Part shown: piece after piece, positions 30,448 through 41,617 of the stretch
Numbering within the stretch: position 1 is the first letter of the stretch
Layout: each line of letters begins with the position of its first letter
Origin: Emiliania huxleyi CCMP1516
Taxonomy: Eukaryota; Haptophyta; Isochrysidales; Noelaerhabdaceae
Direction: 5' to 3'
DNA: 64,000 bases
Assembly: GCF_000372725.1 (NCBI RefSeq)
Contig: NW_005201249.1
Span: forward strand, 187,820 to 251,819
The notes under the pieces: generated by a model
The model's input: the letters and a program-made list of their open reading frames with translations, nothing else
Database searches by the model: none
Told to the model about the DNA's origin: nothing
Program-made: the position numbers and the translations under genes

Positions 30448-32777
30448 ATGCTCGGCGCGCCGCTGCCGAATTGCTCGGTCGTCTTCTTCCACCACGTCGA
30501 AAAGACTGCAGGCACGACGCTGCGTGCCCTCTTCCAGCGGCACGCGCAGCTTGGTCTCTTCGACCTCATCAGCTTTGTCGGCCGGCAGAATCGGCTGCAG
30601 CTCCAGCTCGTGCTCCAGCGGCTGCACTCGCTGCTTCGATCCGGCACGCTGCAAGGCCTGAGGCTGGCGGTGGAGCTGCACGTGGCTGGCGACCTCACCT
30701 TTCCATACACGCTCTATTACACCATGCCCGACCTCGTGCTCATCCGGGAGCAGGCGAGAGACACCCTAGTGCGGACAGCGAGATACATCCTAGTGATTCC
30801 GGCGATGAGGAGCCCGACGATCGGAGCGTTACTCACCTCCCGCCTCCGCTACAGCTCCGCGCCGCCGGCTGTCGCTGCAACCTCGTCTCGCTGCTGCGGA
30901 TGCCGCTGCTGCAGTCGCTCTCGTGGCATCCTCGCTCCGTCACCGCAACGCCGCCGCCTCTGTTTGCAGCCTCTCTCCACCTCCGCCCCGCCTGTGAGCA
31001 TAGGCACTCGCACTTTGTCACCACCAAGTCGCCGCTCTGCGTGTGGCCGCCCGCACCGGACTGCGGCACCCGCATGGCCCTCGGCTCCGACCCCGGCCAG
31101 GGCGCGCCGGCCTCCAGCGGGGAAGTGCGTCTCCACACGCCCTCCCGCCGTCGACAGGCCTCACCTGCCACGACGCGCCGCGCGTGCCGCCCCTCTCCGA
31201 GGAGCACGCCGCAGGCGCGGAGGGTTTTACCAACAGGAGCTCCTGTTCGTGTTTGGATCACTGTTCTTGCTGTATTGCGCAGGGGCGGAGGGGATGTGGC
31301 GCCTCTTCGACCTCGTCGGCGTGACGGAGATGTTCGACGAGTTTGTGCTGCTGCTCGGCGGCGCTGCGGCAGCGCGCCCCCCGCCGAGGGCGCGTCCACG
31401 ACACGTCCGTGATCTCTCTCACAGGCGACCTGGTCGGGCTGCCGCACTTGGCGTACCGCGCGCAGCTGGTGGACCGCGTGACGGCGACCGCGACGGCGCA
31501 GCGGCGGCGGCGCTGGTCGGCGCAGCGGTGCGTCAAGCTCGTGGCGCGCCCGCCGCACGACTTGCTGCAGCTTGTCGGGAGGAAGCTCAACACGTCGCGC
31601 GAGCAGGCCGGCCGGCAGAGGCGGCGGATGGAGTGCTCGACGTACGGCTGCTTGCTGCGCGGCGCGGTGGTGTCGAGCAGCAACTCGGTCCCGTACGACC
31701 ACGCCGCGTGCGAGGCCGTGAGCGCCATGCAGGCGCCACGACGAGACGCCCACCCCCCACCTCCCCCACCACGCGCCCACGACCCGCCCACCGGCTGCCA
31801 CGCACAGGTCCTCGAGCGGCTCTGTGGCCGCGTGTCGGTCGACGAGCGCGTCTACCTCGCCGTCCGCGCCCGGTTCAAGCAGCAGCTCGCGGCGCGTTTC
31901 TCTCCGCCACCCAGCGGCTTCACGGCTCATCGCAGCTCACCTCGGCGGTCTGTCGGAAGGCGCGCCTCTCCACCGCCCAGCTCGGCCGCCGGCTCAAGAA
32001 GCTGTCCGCCTCCAACGAGGCGCTCTCGGCGCGCGCCGTCCGGCAGGAGAGGAAGCTTCGCGGCGCCCGCTCCGCCCTCGCCTCCTGCGTCGGCTGCTCG
32101 GGGGACGTCGTGCCTGAGTTTGACCTCGGCGGCTGCTGGCCGCTCTGGGAGCAGTTTGCCCCCGACGAGCGGCGCTTCCAGTGCTCGCGCACGTGGACGA
32201 CCGACCCGGCCTATCGCGACCCCGCCGTCCGGCCCGGCTACCGCGAGAAGCCCTCCGTCCTGCACACACCCATGGTCTGCGGGCGCACCCGCGGGAGGCG
32301 ACGGGGTGGGCAGGGCCTCTTCACGCCCTCCAAATGTGCACAGGCTTGCTGGCGCACCTGCTGGACGCCGACGGGGCTCGTGGCAGCGAACGAGATGCGA
32401 CACAGGACACACGTCTCTTGCACCGTTCCCCCGCGAGGCTCTTGTCACGCGCCGCCCGCCCCTTCCCTCTCGCGCCGCCTCGCAGGCGGGCGACACGGCC
32501 CACTGCACCGCGCCGTGCCCCGCTGCCGCCCCGTTGCCGCTCGAATGGCGGGCGGAGTGGGACCGTGAGCTCGCTGCCTCCGCTGCGCGGCCAGGCGCCA
32601 GCCAGGTGCTCCCACCGCCTCTGCCGCCTCTCCTTTTTGTGCATTCGGGGCATGTACGTCATCAGTGTCCTCCTGCCCTCACAGGACCTCGCCGCCCTTG
32701 CCGCGCCGTTCCGAGCGCGCGCACGTGGTGGGTGGCACTCGAGCTACCTGACGAGGCAGATCTTCCGCGTGTTTTGA
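30448..32777 (+). CDS. Sulfotransferase-like protein, multi-exon
   Basis: The first exon reads MLGAPLPNCSVVFFHHVEKT then AGTTLRALFQRHAQLG: VEKTAGTTLR is the 5'-phosphosulfate (PAPS) binding loop of Golgi carbohydrate sulfotransferases. It continues LVLQRLHSLLRSGTLQG and FPYTLYYTMPDLVLIREQ. Later exons in other frames include PLCVWPPAPDCGTRMALGSD, FYQQELLFVFGSLFLLYCAG with MWRLFDLVGVTEMFDEFVLL, HAQVLERLCGRVSVDERVYL, LSASNEALSARAVRQERKLR, CWPLWEQFAPDERRFQCSRT and a last exon DLAALAAPFRARARGGWHSS ending at 32777. 'LVGVTEMFDEFVLLL' fits the family's 3'-phosphate-binding neighbourhood. Likely acts on glycans in the Golgi. An upstream in-frame ATG at 30325 lies inside the inverted-repeat element. 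Exon borders are approximate, and one exon after 31400 is hard to place. Confidence 0.6.
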
Positions 32778-32986
32778 GGCGACACGTCGGTCGTCGCGGA
32801 CCTGCCGCTCAGGACCTCAGGTGGCCTGGCGGCCTGCGCGCGGCGCGAGGGTTTGGTGGCGGTCACAGAGAACATTGGTACTCTTCTTTGTTGGCATGTC
32901 GTTTGGGTGAAGGTCGGTGAACCCTTCCCAGCCCCTCTCCTTTCCACCCAAACAACCACCTCTCGCACCTCGTGCAACGGCGAGGA

Positions 32987-33547
32987 TTACATGAAGCCAG
33001 CGAAACCGTCCACCCGCGCCGCCGCCATCGCGGAAGTCACCGCGCCTCCCACGCGCCTGCTGCCGGGTCGTACCGCTCCACCGAGCTGAGGCGGCCGTCG
33101 TAGTCTGAGCCTCCCACAGCATACAGCTTGCCCGCGAGCACCGCCACGGCGTGATAGTCCCGCGCCGTCCCCATCACCGTGATCGGCGCAACCGCCTCCC
33201 ACGCATCCAGCGCCGGGTCGTACCGCGCTCCACCGAGCTCTGAGGGAGCCGTCGTCGTCGTTGTATCCGCCCACAGCGTACAGCTTGCCGTCGAGTACCG
33301 CCACGTCAAGATTGTCCCGAACCGCCGACATCGGCGCCACCGCCTCCCATGCTTTCGTAGCGCTAGCAAACTTTGCTACGAGGCCCCACGTCGGCGGGGA
33401 CCTCGATGGTGGACGCCTCAGCCCCTCCTGAACTGGCGGCGGCAGGCGTGTTGGGCGCGGCGCGCCATGCGGCGTAGACGGCGGGGCAGGCTGAGCGGGG
33501 GTGTCACGGCGAGCACCGGCGGTCGGAGGGACGAACATTGCGCTCAT
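32987..33547 (-). pseudogene. Kelch gene copy broken by dinucleotide expansions
   Basis: Minus strand: ATKAWEAVAPMSAVRDNLDV, AVLDGKLYAVGGYNDDDGSL, then after a shift YDPALDAWEAVAPI, KLYAVGGSDYDGRLSSVERY and, after another shift, AMAAARVDGFAGFM with a stop at 32987. Three 2-bp insertions break the frame relative to the intact relative at 26987-28176: AG doubled and CG doubled near 33227-33241, and GC doubled near 33043. The start is unrelated Pro-rich sequence. Non-functional as read. Confidence 0.7.
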
Positions 33548-34000
33548 CCGGCCCTGGGGTCCTTCGGCGATGTGGCATCAGCGGGGCCGGCGCGTACGGG
33601 CGGAGCAGAGGTAGACTCGGCAATTCCGCTGTCGGGCGGAAGCGATTCGCTGCTGGGAAACCAAGAGTATCGATGCCCCTTGAGTCCAGGGAACTGATCT
33701 TCCCAAACGCGAATTTTGGCGACGACCTGGATGACCTTGGACGCAAACAAATACACGACGCGTCCAGGGCTGACTTCAGAAGGTCCGAGGTAGAGGCCCA
33801 TGCCACCGCGGTCAGCAAAGTGGCGATCGCCCTCACGACGAGGCACAGGGATAACGGCAGCGCACAAGCAACCAAAGGCGTATACGTTCTCGACGGATGG
33901 CAGCATACGACTGAGGAGGTGAAAGGGCGATCGCAAATTACGCGTCGATCGTGGGAGGCGATTCTGCAACCATGCAGTTGTCTGCAGTGCAAACGGATGA
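33544..34000 (-). pseudogene. Ty1/copia-like polyprotein fragment
   Basis: Minus strand reads TTAWLQNRLPRS, RMLPSVENVYAFGCLCAAVI, FADRGGMGLYLGPSEVSPGR and VVYLFASKVIQVVAKIRVWE-DQFPG. Copia-type Pol has this stretch between integrase and reverse transcriptase: yL.NR.P, P....vFGC, G..lGy, +vv....+v......+.E..FP. No protease, integrase catalytic triad or RT palm is adjacent, and no long terminal repeats were found, so it is a relic. Confidence 0.7.
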
Positions 34001-34556
34001 AACGTAGGCGGCAAATTGGCGGCGGCGAGGAGTACTCGAGCAAAGAAAGAAAGAAAGACTTTGGACAACCCAAGGGAGAGTACCGCCCGCTCCGCCGCCG
34101 TCGCCGCCGCCACCGCCGCCGCCCGGTGGGGGGTCTCCCCCGTCGGGCTGTGCGGCGGGCTGTGCGGCTTGAGCCTCGAGCCGCTCGAGCCGCTTGCGTG
34201 GAAGCACTCGCAGCTCCTCGGCCGAGTCCACGGGAGCGGGAGGCGCGGCTGGGGCCCCGTCGGTGCCCCCGCCAGCCCCCGAGGGGGGGGGCTCCTGCCC
34301 AGAGCCATCCTTTGCCTCTGCGGGCCGTTCGTCTTGGTCAGCGTCGGAAGCGCGCTTCGGCGCGGATTTGCCCATATCGTTGGGCGCACGGAGGGAAGGA
34401 GAGGTGGGCTCCTGCCCGAGAGGTCGCGGGACCTGCGCAGAGCTCGCTCTGCGTGATGCCGCTCGAGCTTGGGCGTGCACGCAAGACGCGCAAGCAAGAG
34501 CAAACAACTGGGAAGTTCACAGCTGAAGTTTACCCAGAGAACTCCGTTCGCACCCA

Positions 34557-35030
34557 TACCGTCGGGTACTTATTTTAAGACGAGGTAAACAGCAATAGAT
34601 CCGGCCCTCAAGCGGCCTAATCGATACCCAGCCCTCACGGAATTGGTCCCTCGTTGTACAGCAATCGATCCTTCACAGTGCCCGTCCTGCCAACTTGCTG
34701 AGAATCGGTCCCCCAGGTCACCTGTGGCGCGAAGCTGATGTCTCCCGCCCTCGGCGCGCCCAACGCGCAGCGGCGGCAGACCACCCTCCGGTTCGAGGGG
34801 CGCCTGGGGCTGAGCGGGCTGCCTCCGCCAGAGTTTGGCTCGCCCACCGGCGGGCTGTCACCCTGCCACGGGTCGCAAGCCCTCTGCCGGCCGGAGCGCA
34901 GGCTGCGCGGGCTTCCAGCAATTGGTCCCTTGGCAAGCGCGAATCGGTCCCCCTGGCTCCAGGAACTGATCCGGCACTGCACGAGGATCTATTGCTGTTT
35001 ACCTCGTCTTAAAATAAGTACGCGACGGTA
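34557..35030. mobile_element. Non-autonomous DNA transposon, 46-bp terminal inverted repeats
   Basis: 34557-34602 (TACCGTCGGGTACTTATTTT...) and 34985-35030 are inverted copies, 45 of 46 bp identical; the inner 37 bp are perfect. The 474-bp element has no gene. Inside each end, motifs like AATCGGTCCC, AATTGGTCCC and AATCGATCC recur (about 34640, 34663, 34703, 34918, 34939), as subterminal transposase-binding repeats often do. It ends 70 bp before the start codon of receptor B. No clear target duplication was seen. Confidence 0.85.
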
Positions 35031-35099
35031 CTCGAGTAGGCGCCGGCTTTCCACCGGCATTGCCCATCTTTCGCCGATCTGCTGCCCCCGCCGGCGGCG

Positions 35100-38000
35100 A
35101 TGGCGGACAGCAGCGCGCCTGGCGCGCCGGCAGTGCCGTCGGATGGCACGGCTGGTCGGCTGCGTCCACCCGCAGCCGGGGTGCGCGCTCGCCCTGATGC
35201 CGCGTCGTCGCCGCTCACGAACGCCCTCCTGAAGCGCCCTGCCGACCGGCCAGCCGGCGAGCACGAGCGCGCAGCTTCTCGATCCCGCGGCGCAGCGCCG
35301 CGGATGGATGCCCTCGGGTCGGTGGAGAAGGACCCGGGCGCGTCCGCCTCGACCCGCACCGCTGAGGCGCCAGCAGTTGCGGCGCGGCAGACTCGCGCCA
35401 ATTCGGCGCAGCTCGCCTTGGAGCCCATCGCGCTCTCAAATCGCCTCGAAACCATGCTCCTCGGCAACCATCCCGTCCCTGCACCTTCCAACGAGGTGAG
35501 CGTCGCCAGCGAGGTCTCCAACAGCATCATTCTCGTCGCGAAAGCTGCCGTCGACGCGCTCTTTTCGTCGCCGCAGCGCGCTGCGCTGATGGCTCTCGGG
35601 CTGCGGGACCTCAAACCGGCTGCGCTGGCGTATCTCGTGTGGGACCTCCGCGGCGTGCTGGCGGGCGCGCGCCACGACCAGGCGGTCGCTGCGGCCTCGG
35701 TCCGTTTCCGGCGGAGTGGGAGCCGCGGCTCGGTGGCCTTGCTCCTGCTGCTTCCATTCCTCCCGGTGGCTCGGGCTGGCACCTCACCTTCGCCCCCTTT
35801 TCCTCTACGGTCGCCACCGTTGCTGCCCCCGTTGCTGCCTCCTGCTCCGCCCCCGCTGCTGCCTCCTGCTCCGCCATATCTGCCATCTCCGCCCTCACCT
35901 CCGCCCTCGCACCCGCTCGCATACTACACCATCACCACGACGCCGGGATCGTGGCCTAGCGAGGCGAGCTGGGACCTCTGGTGCGGCGGCGAAGTCGTCC
36001 TCTCATCGGCGCCCTACACCGGCTCAGACCAGGCTAGCGGAGAGCCTTTCCAGACCGAGTACGGCGTCTCCCTCTCGCCCGGCGTCGAGTGCGAGCTCCA
36101 CATGTACGACTCGTACGGCGACGGCTGGAACGGCGCTAGCTGGTCGGGCCTCGGGCAAGAGGGCCTGACCTTTGCCGCTGGGCTTGAGGAGAGGAAGTAC
36201 TTTGTGGTGCCGTTTGCGCCGCCCTCCCCGCCGCCGTCACCGCCGTCGCCACCGCCGCTCCCGCCGCAGCTGCCGCCGCCGCCGCTCTCTCCGCTGCCTC
36301 CGCTCCTCCCCGGCGAGGCCGTCGCCCACACGCCTCAAGACATCCAGGACGAGATCAACGAAGCCGTGGACCAGGGCCGCAACGCGACCGTCTACGTCCC
36401 GCCGGGCGCCAGCCTTGCCTTCAAGAGCGACGTCGAATGTGACGGCAACATCCACCTCTCGGTCCGGAGCAGCGGGGAGGGCGCGACGCTCGACGGCAAG
36501 AAGAACTCCCGCATGTTTTATATCAAACAAGGCTGCAGCCTCTACCTGGAGGCGCTGCACTTTGTGGACGGGCGTGGCGTTTATGGTGGCGCGGTGGAGG
36601 CGCGTAACGCTGGCGACATCGCGATGAAGGACGTGTCCTTCACGGGCTGCGAGGCTGACCTGGTGCGTCTGGCCCTCTCTCCCACGCACCGCTTGGCCTC
36701 GCTAGCCCTCGCCATCCACGAGAGAAGGAATGGATGCCCCTTGAGTCGCATGCCGCGCTGTGGCTGGCTTGGCCGCCCCTCACCCGCTGACGCCCCGCTG
36801 CCCCCTCTCGCGCAGCACGGCGGAGCTATGTTTGTGCACCTCAGTGGCGATGTCTCGATGGAGAGTGCCGGCTTCAGCTCGTGCACGTCTGCCAAGGTGC
36901 GCCAAAGCATCCGTGTTACACCACACAAACACTCATGCCGGGGAAGGGAGAAAACTCGGCGGCCCGGGAAAGGGAAATAGAACGGGCCGTTCTGGGCCAG
37001 GGGGTCCGCCCACTGACGCCCCGCTTGCACGGCGCCCTCGTGCAGTCCGGCGGAGCTATGAAGGTGGTCAACAGCGGCGACGTCTTCATGAATGGTGCCA
37101 ACTTCAGCGAGTGCACGGCTTCCTATGTGCGCCCACCCACGCACGCCCGCAAGCCATCAAGGCCAGGGGGTGGGGAAAGGCTCGCTAACGGGCACCGCCC
37201 TCTCTTGCTTGCTGACGCCCTCCCCGCCTGTGCCTGCCCGCCCTCGCGCAGGACGGCGCAGCTATGTACGTGCTCGGCAGCGGTGACGTCTCGCTGGAGG
37301 GTGCCAGTTTTGTCGGTTGCGCGGCTGACAATCAAGCGGTGCCGCGCGCCCCCTCCAAGGAGGGTGCACACACCGAAACGGGAGACCAGTCTGTGTTCTT
37401 GTGTAGGCTCTTTATCTCCTCAGTATCGAGCGCCTAGCTCTCACCAACTCGCAGTTTGTCGACAACATCGCGAGCCAAACCCCCGCTGCGCTCTTCTTCT
37501 CCTCCCGCATCGCTGCCTCCGACTCGATCCTCCGCAACACGACCTTCTTCGGCAACTCTGCGCCAGGCAACATCACAATCCTCGCCGCCTCGCCTCTAAC
37601 GTGGGACTGCCCGCTCGGCTCTTGGATGCCGAACGTCGGCCAGCTCGTCGGCGACTTGTCCGGCTGCAACAGGCTTTGCGCCGAGGGTCACTACGGGAGC
37701 GCGTCGAACCACATCACCTCCGATTGCAGCGGCCCCTGCTGGCTCGGGCATTTCTGCCCAGAGGGATCCGTCCTCCCACAGAAGTGCCCCGCCGGCACCC
37801 ACATGCCCAACAGGTGGGCGGCGAACGTTTCGGACTGCTTCCTCTGCGGCCCCGGCCAGTACCAGCCAGAGAGCGGCCAGGAGGAGTGCTTGCCTTGCGC
37901 TGCGGGTTCCTTCTCCCGCGACGTGGGCAGCGCCGTCTGCGAAGCCTGCCCAAAGGGCGGCTTCTGCGAGGACGCGGGCGCCGCCTCTCGCCTTGTCTGG

Positions 38001-41000
38001 CAGGCCTGTCCCGCGGGCAGCTTCAACCCGAACAGAGGCTCCAGCTCGAGCGCGGCGTGCGAGCTGTGCCCCATCGGCATGTCGAGCGCGGCACCAGGGG
38101 CGGAGGGCAGCGAGACGTGCTCGCCCTGTGAGCCCGGCACCGTCGCCGCCACGCCTGGCCTCGCCAAGTGCGAGCGTTGTGAGCCCGGCAGCTTTTCCGG
38201 CGCCGGCAGCGACTTTTGCAGCGATTGCGCTGCAGGCACCTACGCCGCCAACCCCGGTTCGGGAGAGTGCATGCGCTGCCCTCACCCCCTTAGTAGTGGC
38301 CGCGGCAGCGTCACCTGCTCCGTCTGCCAGAAGGACTTCTACCTGCTCAAGAGCGCCGACCCGGCCGAGATCTATTCCTCCCCGACCGACTACTGCAAGC
38401 CGTGCCCGCCAAACGCCGACTGCAGCTCGCCCAACACCACTCTCGAGGCCCTTGGCGTCCCAACCGGCTACTGGCGCGCGAGCCTCTCCAGCGCCGTGTT
38501 GACTGAGTGCCGCCTCTTTGGCGGCGATGCCAAGGCCGGAAAGAAGCGATGCGCCGGCAGCGAGCCGGTAGACGATTCTCGCCGCCGGAGGATGGAGGAG
38601 GTTGGCTCGGACGCGTACTGCGCTCCCGGCTTCATCGGCCCCGAGTGCGAGCTCTGCGCCGCGGAGTACCACTACCTCGCCGACGGCGACGAGTGTAAGG
38701 AGTGCGCTCCGCGCGGCGTGTCGGCGGCACTCATCGCCGGCATCGTCTTCGTCCTCTGCGCCGCGTGCGGCCTCGCGGCGTGGGCCTACAGCGAGACGGG
38801 CTGGCGGAAGAAGGCCTACATCGGCCGTCTGCTCCGCTTCGCAGACCGTGCCGTCTACTGGTACGTTGGCGTCGGGCTGACGGCAAAGCTGAAGATCCTC
38901 TTCGGCTTCTATCAGATCTGCACCGTCTTGTCCTCCACCTACTCCGCGCGGCTGCCGGAGGAGTACACTGGCTGGACCGACCGGCTGGCCAACGCGATGT
39001 CCATCGACTGGTCAGGCGTCTTCCTGCCGGAGCAGTGCCTCGGCTACGGTATGCGACTCCTCGCCATTGCTCTCTCGCCCGTCGCCCTCATCGCACTGCT
39101 AATGGGAACGGGAATTGCGCTGCGGCTCCACTACTGGCGTGCCGCACCGCCACCGCGCGAGAGATCGTGGTTCGCAGAGGCGGCCCTCGGCCTCCTCGAC
39201 CTCACGCCGGCCGGCCTCGTGCTCGTCTTCTGCTTCGTGCCCTCAATCAGCGCCTCCATCTTCCGCTCGTGGTCGTGCCAGGCGCCCTCGCGGCTGATGA
39301 CTGCCGTTGCTCACAACTCCCACCCCTCAGTCTTTGCGATGTTCTACTGATAGGCCTACACCGTCTCTCCGCCGAACGAGCCCCTGGAGCAGGTCTCCTA
39401 CATGCGGCAGGACGCGAGCATCGAGTGCGGCACCGAGGATCACGAGTCCATCACCGACGTCGCCATCGGTCTCATCGTCCTCTGGCCCGTCGGCTCGCTG
39501 GTCCTCTTCACGTCGCTCCTCGCCGCCTGCTACAAGCCGCTGCAGGCCAAGACGCCGAATGCTCTGACGCGTGCCACCGCCTTCCTCCACCGGGAGTACG
39601 AGACGACCTATTTCTGGTGGGAGGCGGTCGAGCTGGCGCGCAAGCTCGTGCTCACGGGCTTTGTGTTGCTGATACCGGAGGAGAACGCCTTTCTTCGCCT
39701 CGTGGTGGCGACCCTAGTCTGCTCGTGCTACGCCGTCGCACTTGCCGTCGTGCGGCCGTACAAGCGGGTCGGCGACGACGTGCTAGCCGTCGCCACAAGC
39801 CTCGTGCTCCTCCTCCTCTTCCTTGGCGCCAACTGGACCACCATTTTCCTCGGCATTGAGGAGCGACACCCCGACACAGAGGAGGCCGCCGCCATCCTCG
39901 GCTTCGGCAAGCTGAACGGCGTCGTCAACTCGATGCTCGTCCTCGTCGCCGTGACGCTCCTCTTCTTCCTCATCGGCGCCGTCGTCGCCGCCCGCCGCGT
40001 CGCCATGATCCCCACGATCCAGCTCGCCTCGACTAAGCAGCCCCCCGAGCTGGACATCGGGACCGGCATCACATGGCACTTGTTCCTCTCGCACATCTGG
40101 TGCGTCACGCAGCTAGTGAGGATGATCAAGCCAGGCCGCATCGAACTCCACCCCCGACCATGCAGGTCGACCGGTCAAGACGCCGTCGGAAACATCAAGA
40201 GCGAGCTGCAGCTGCTGGTGCCGGGCCTCAAGATCTTTCTCGACGCGCGCACAGGCTCAGCCGCGCTGCTTTAGCTACACACAGCCCTTCTGACGCACCG
40301 CGGTTTGCGCACAGGTAGATAATCTCAAGGATATTGGGGCGCTCGAGGAGTACATCCAACGCTCGCAAATGATCCTCTTCTTCCTCTCGTGTGGCTACTT
40401 CCGCTCCAAGGCGCGCTCTCGCCGCCCTGAGTGTCCCGCGCTCGGGATCCTCTGGCTCTCAACGCACCCGAGTCTGCTGCGCCCCTCGACACTCCCCACG
40501 GCTCACCGCCCGCCTGCTTGCGTGCCACCAGAACTGCCTCCGCGAGATCCGCTCGTCGCTCGAGCAGAGCAAGCCGATCGTCCTCGTCCAAGAGGCGGAC
40601 CCGGCCAAGGGCGGCGGGACGCTGCAGGTGCTGCGCGGCGAATGCCCGGAGGACCTGCAGCCGGACATCTTTGAAAAGGGCTGGACGCACACCATCTACA
40701 TGCGAATTGAGGAGTTCCAGCGCGTCTCGCTCAAGACCATCGTCGAGGCGCAGCGGGGCACAGCCGCAGTCCTCTCGTCCCTCCCAAGACCTTAGCCACG
40801 GCACCCTTGAACCGCAGGCGGTGCTCCTCAGCTCACCCAACTACCTTGACCGGACCTCCCTCCCGCTCTGCGTGCCGGGCGAGCCCGAGAGCCAGTCGCT
40901 CGCCTTTGCCAAGGCAACCCTCCTCTGGGCCTCGCCGGCCAACGCGGGCGCACAGGCCTTGGCTGACGAGATTGCCGACGCCTTTGCCGGTCTCACGATC

Positions 41001-41451
41001 TCCACCGCCGAGGCGCCCGGGCCAGCGACCCACATGCTGCTCTACCTCAACGAGGACAGCTATTGGNNNNNNNNNNNNNNNNNNNNNNNNNNNNNNNNNN
41101 NNNNNNNNNNNNNNNNNNNNNNNNNNNNNNNNNNNNNNNNNNNNNNNNNNNNNNNNNNNNNNNNNNCACCGGAAGGCGCCCTGTCCGGCTCGCTTTGCGC
41201 GCATCGAGCTTTCGTGACGAGGGGCGTCCGTGTCCGCAGGTGTCGCTCGTGCTTCTGGCAAAGAGCCTCGGCGCGACCCCCGCTCGGTCGCGGGCGGAAC
41301 TCCTTTCGGGCAGCATCGCCGAGCGCGGCAGCCTCGCAGGGCGCAGCCTTGGCGGCCTCAGCCGGGTGTTCGCCAAGATGAGCAGCCGCAGCTCTGCGGA
41401 GGCGCGCGACGTCTCTGGAGGCGAGGAGGCGTCGGTGCAGCAGCAGGTCTG
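35100..41451 (+). CDS. TIR-domain cell-surface receptor B
   Basis: Starts MADSSAPGAPAVPSDGTAG. Exons about 35100-36662, 36816-36896, 37046-37126, 37252-37338, 37407-39281, 39354-40099, 40166-40244, 40315-40410, 40532-40747, 40818 into the gap, and 41240-41451. Order: ~210-residue cytosolic part, membrane span (VALLLLLPFLPVARA), PPLLPP linker, a CELHMYDSYGDGWNGASW domain, second Pro linker, beta-helix coils (one per small exon: HGGAMFVHLSGDVSMES, SGGAMKVVNSGDVFMNG, DGAAMYVLGSGDVSLEG), Cys-rich GCC2/GCC3 repeats, about nine membrane spans, TIR (HLFLSHIW, GLKIFLDVDNLKDIGALEEY, MILFFLSCGYFRSK, NCLREIRSSLEQ) and a second TIR-like domain (THMLLYLNEDSYW) cut by the gap. Introns at 39282, 40245, 40411 and 40748 begin GC. 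Compared with receptor A it has one more coil exon and four to five fewer Cys repeats. Confidence 0.9.
41067..41166. other. Scaffold gap (N)
   Basis: 100 undetermined bases, interrupting the second TIR-like domain of receptor B. In receptor A the equivalent stretch encodes ARLAEQVKQAREDKLPIVMA and the HENDP..GGC..SRFF motif. Confidence 1.
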
Positions 41452-41617
41452 ATCGGTTGCGCGATGTCGTGCGCAAAACGTGCGGCGCGGCGATGACCTG
41501 CAAACACGGGACGATTAGTAGAGCTAGCTCGCACATGGAGCATCCGTGGGATGTATGTGCGCGGTGCAGTCCCGTGCCTAGTTTTTTGAGGGAGCGGAAA
41601 TTCTTTTGTGATTTGTG

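Noticed and set aside
11886..41451. Bacterial-type TIR defence system
   Set aside because: The TIR domains are on large intron-containing receptors with signal/anchor and membrane spans, so a prokaryotic anti-phage operon is excluded.
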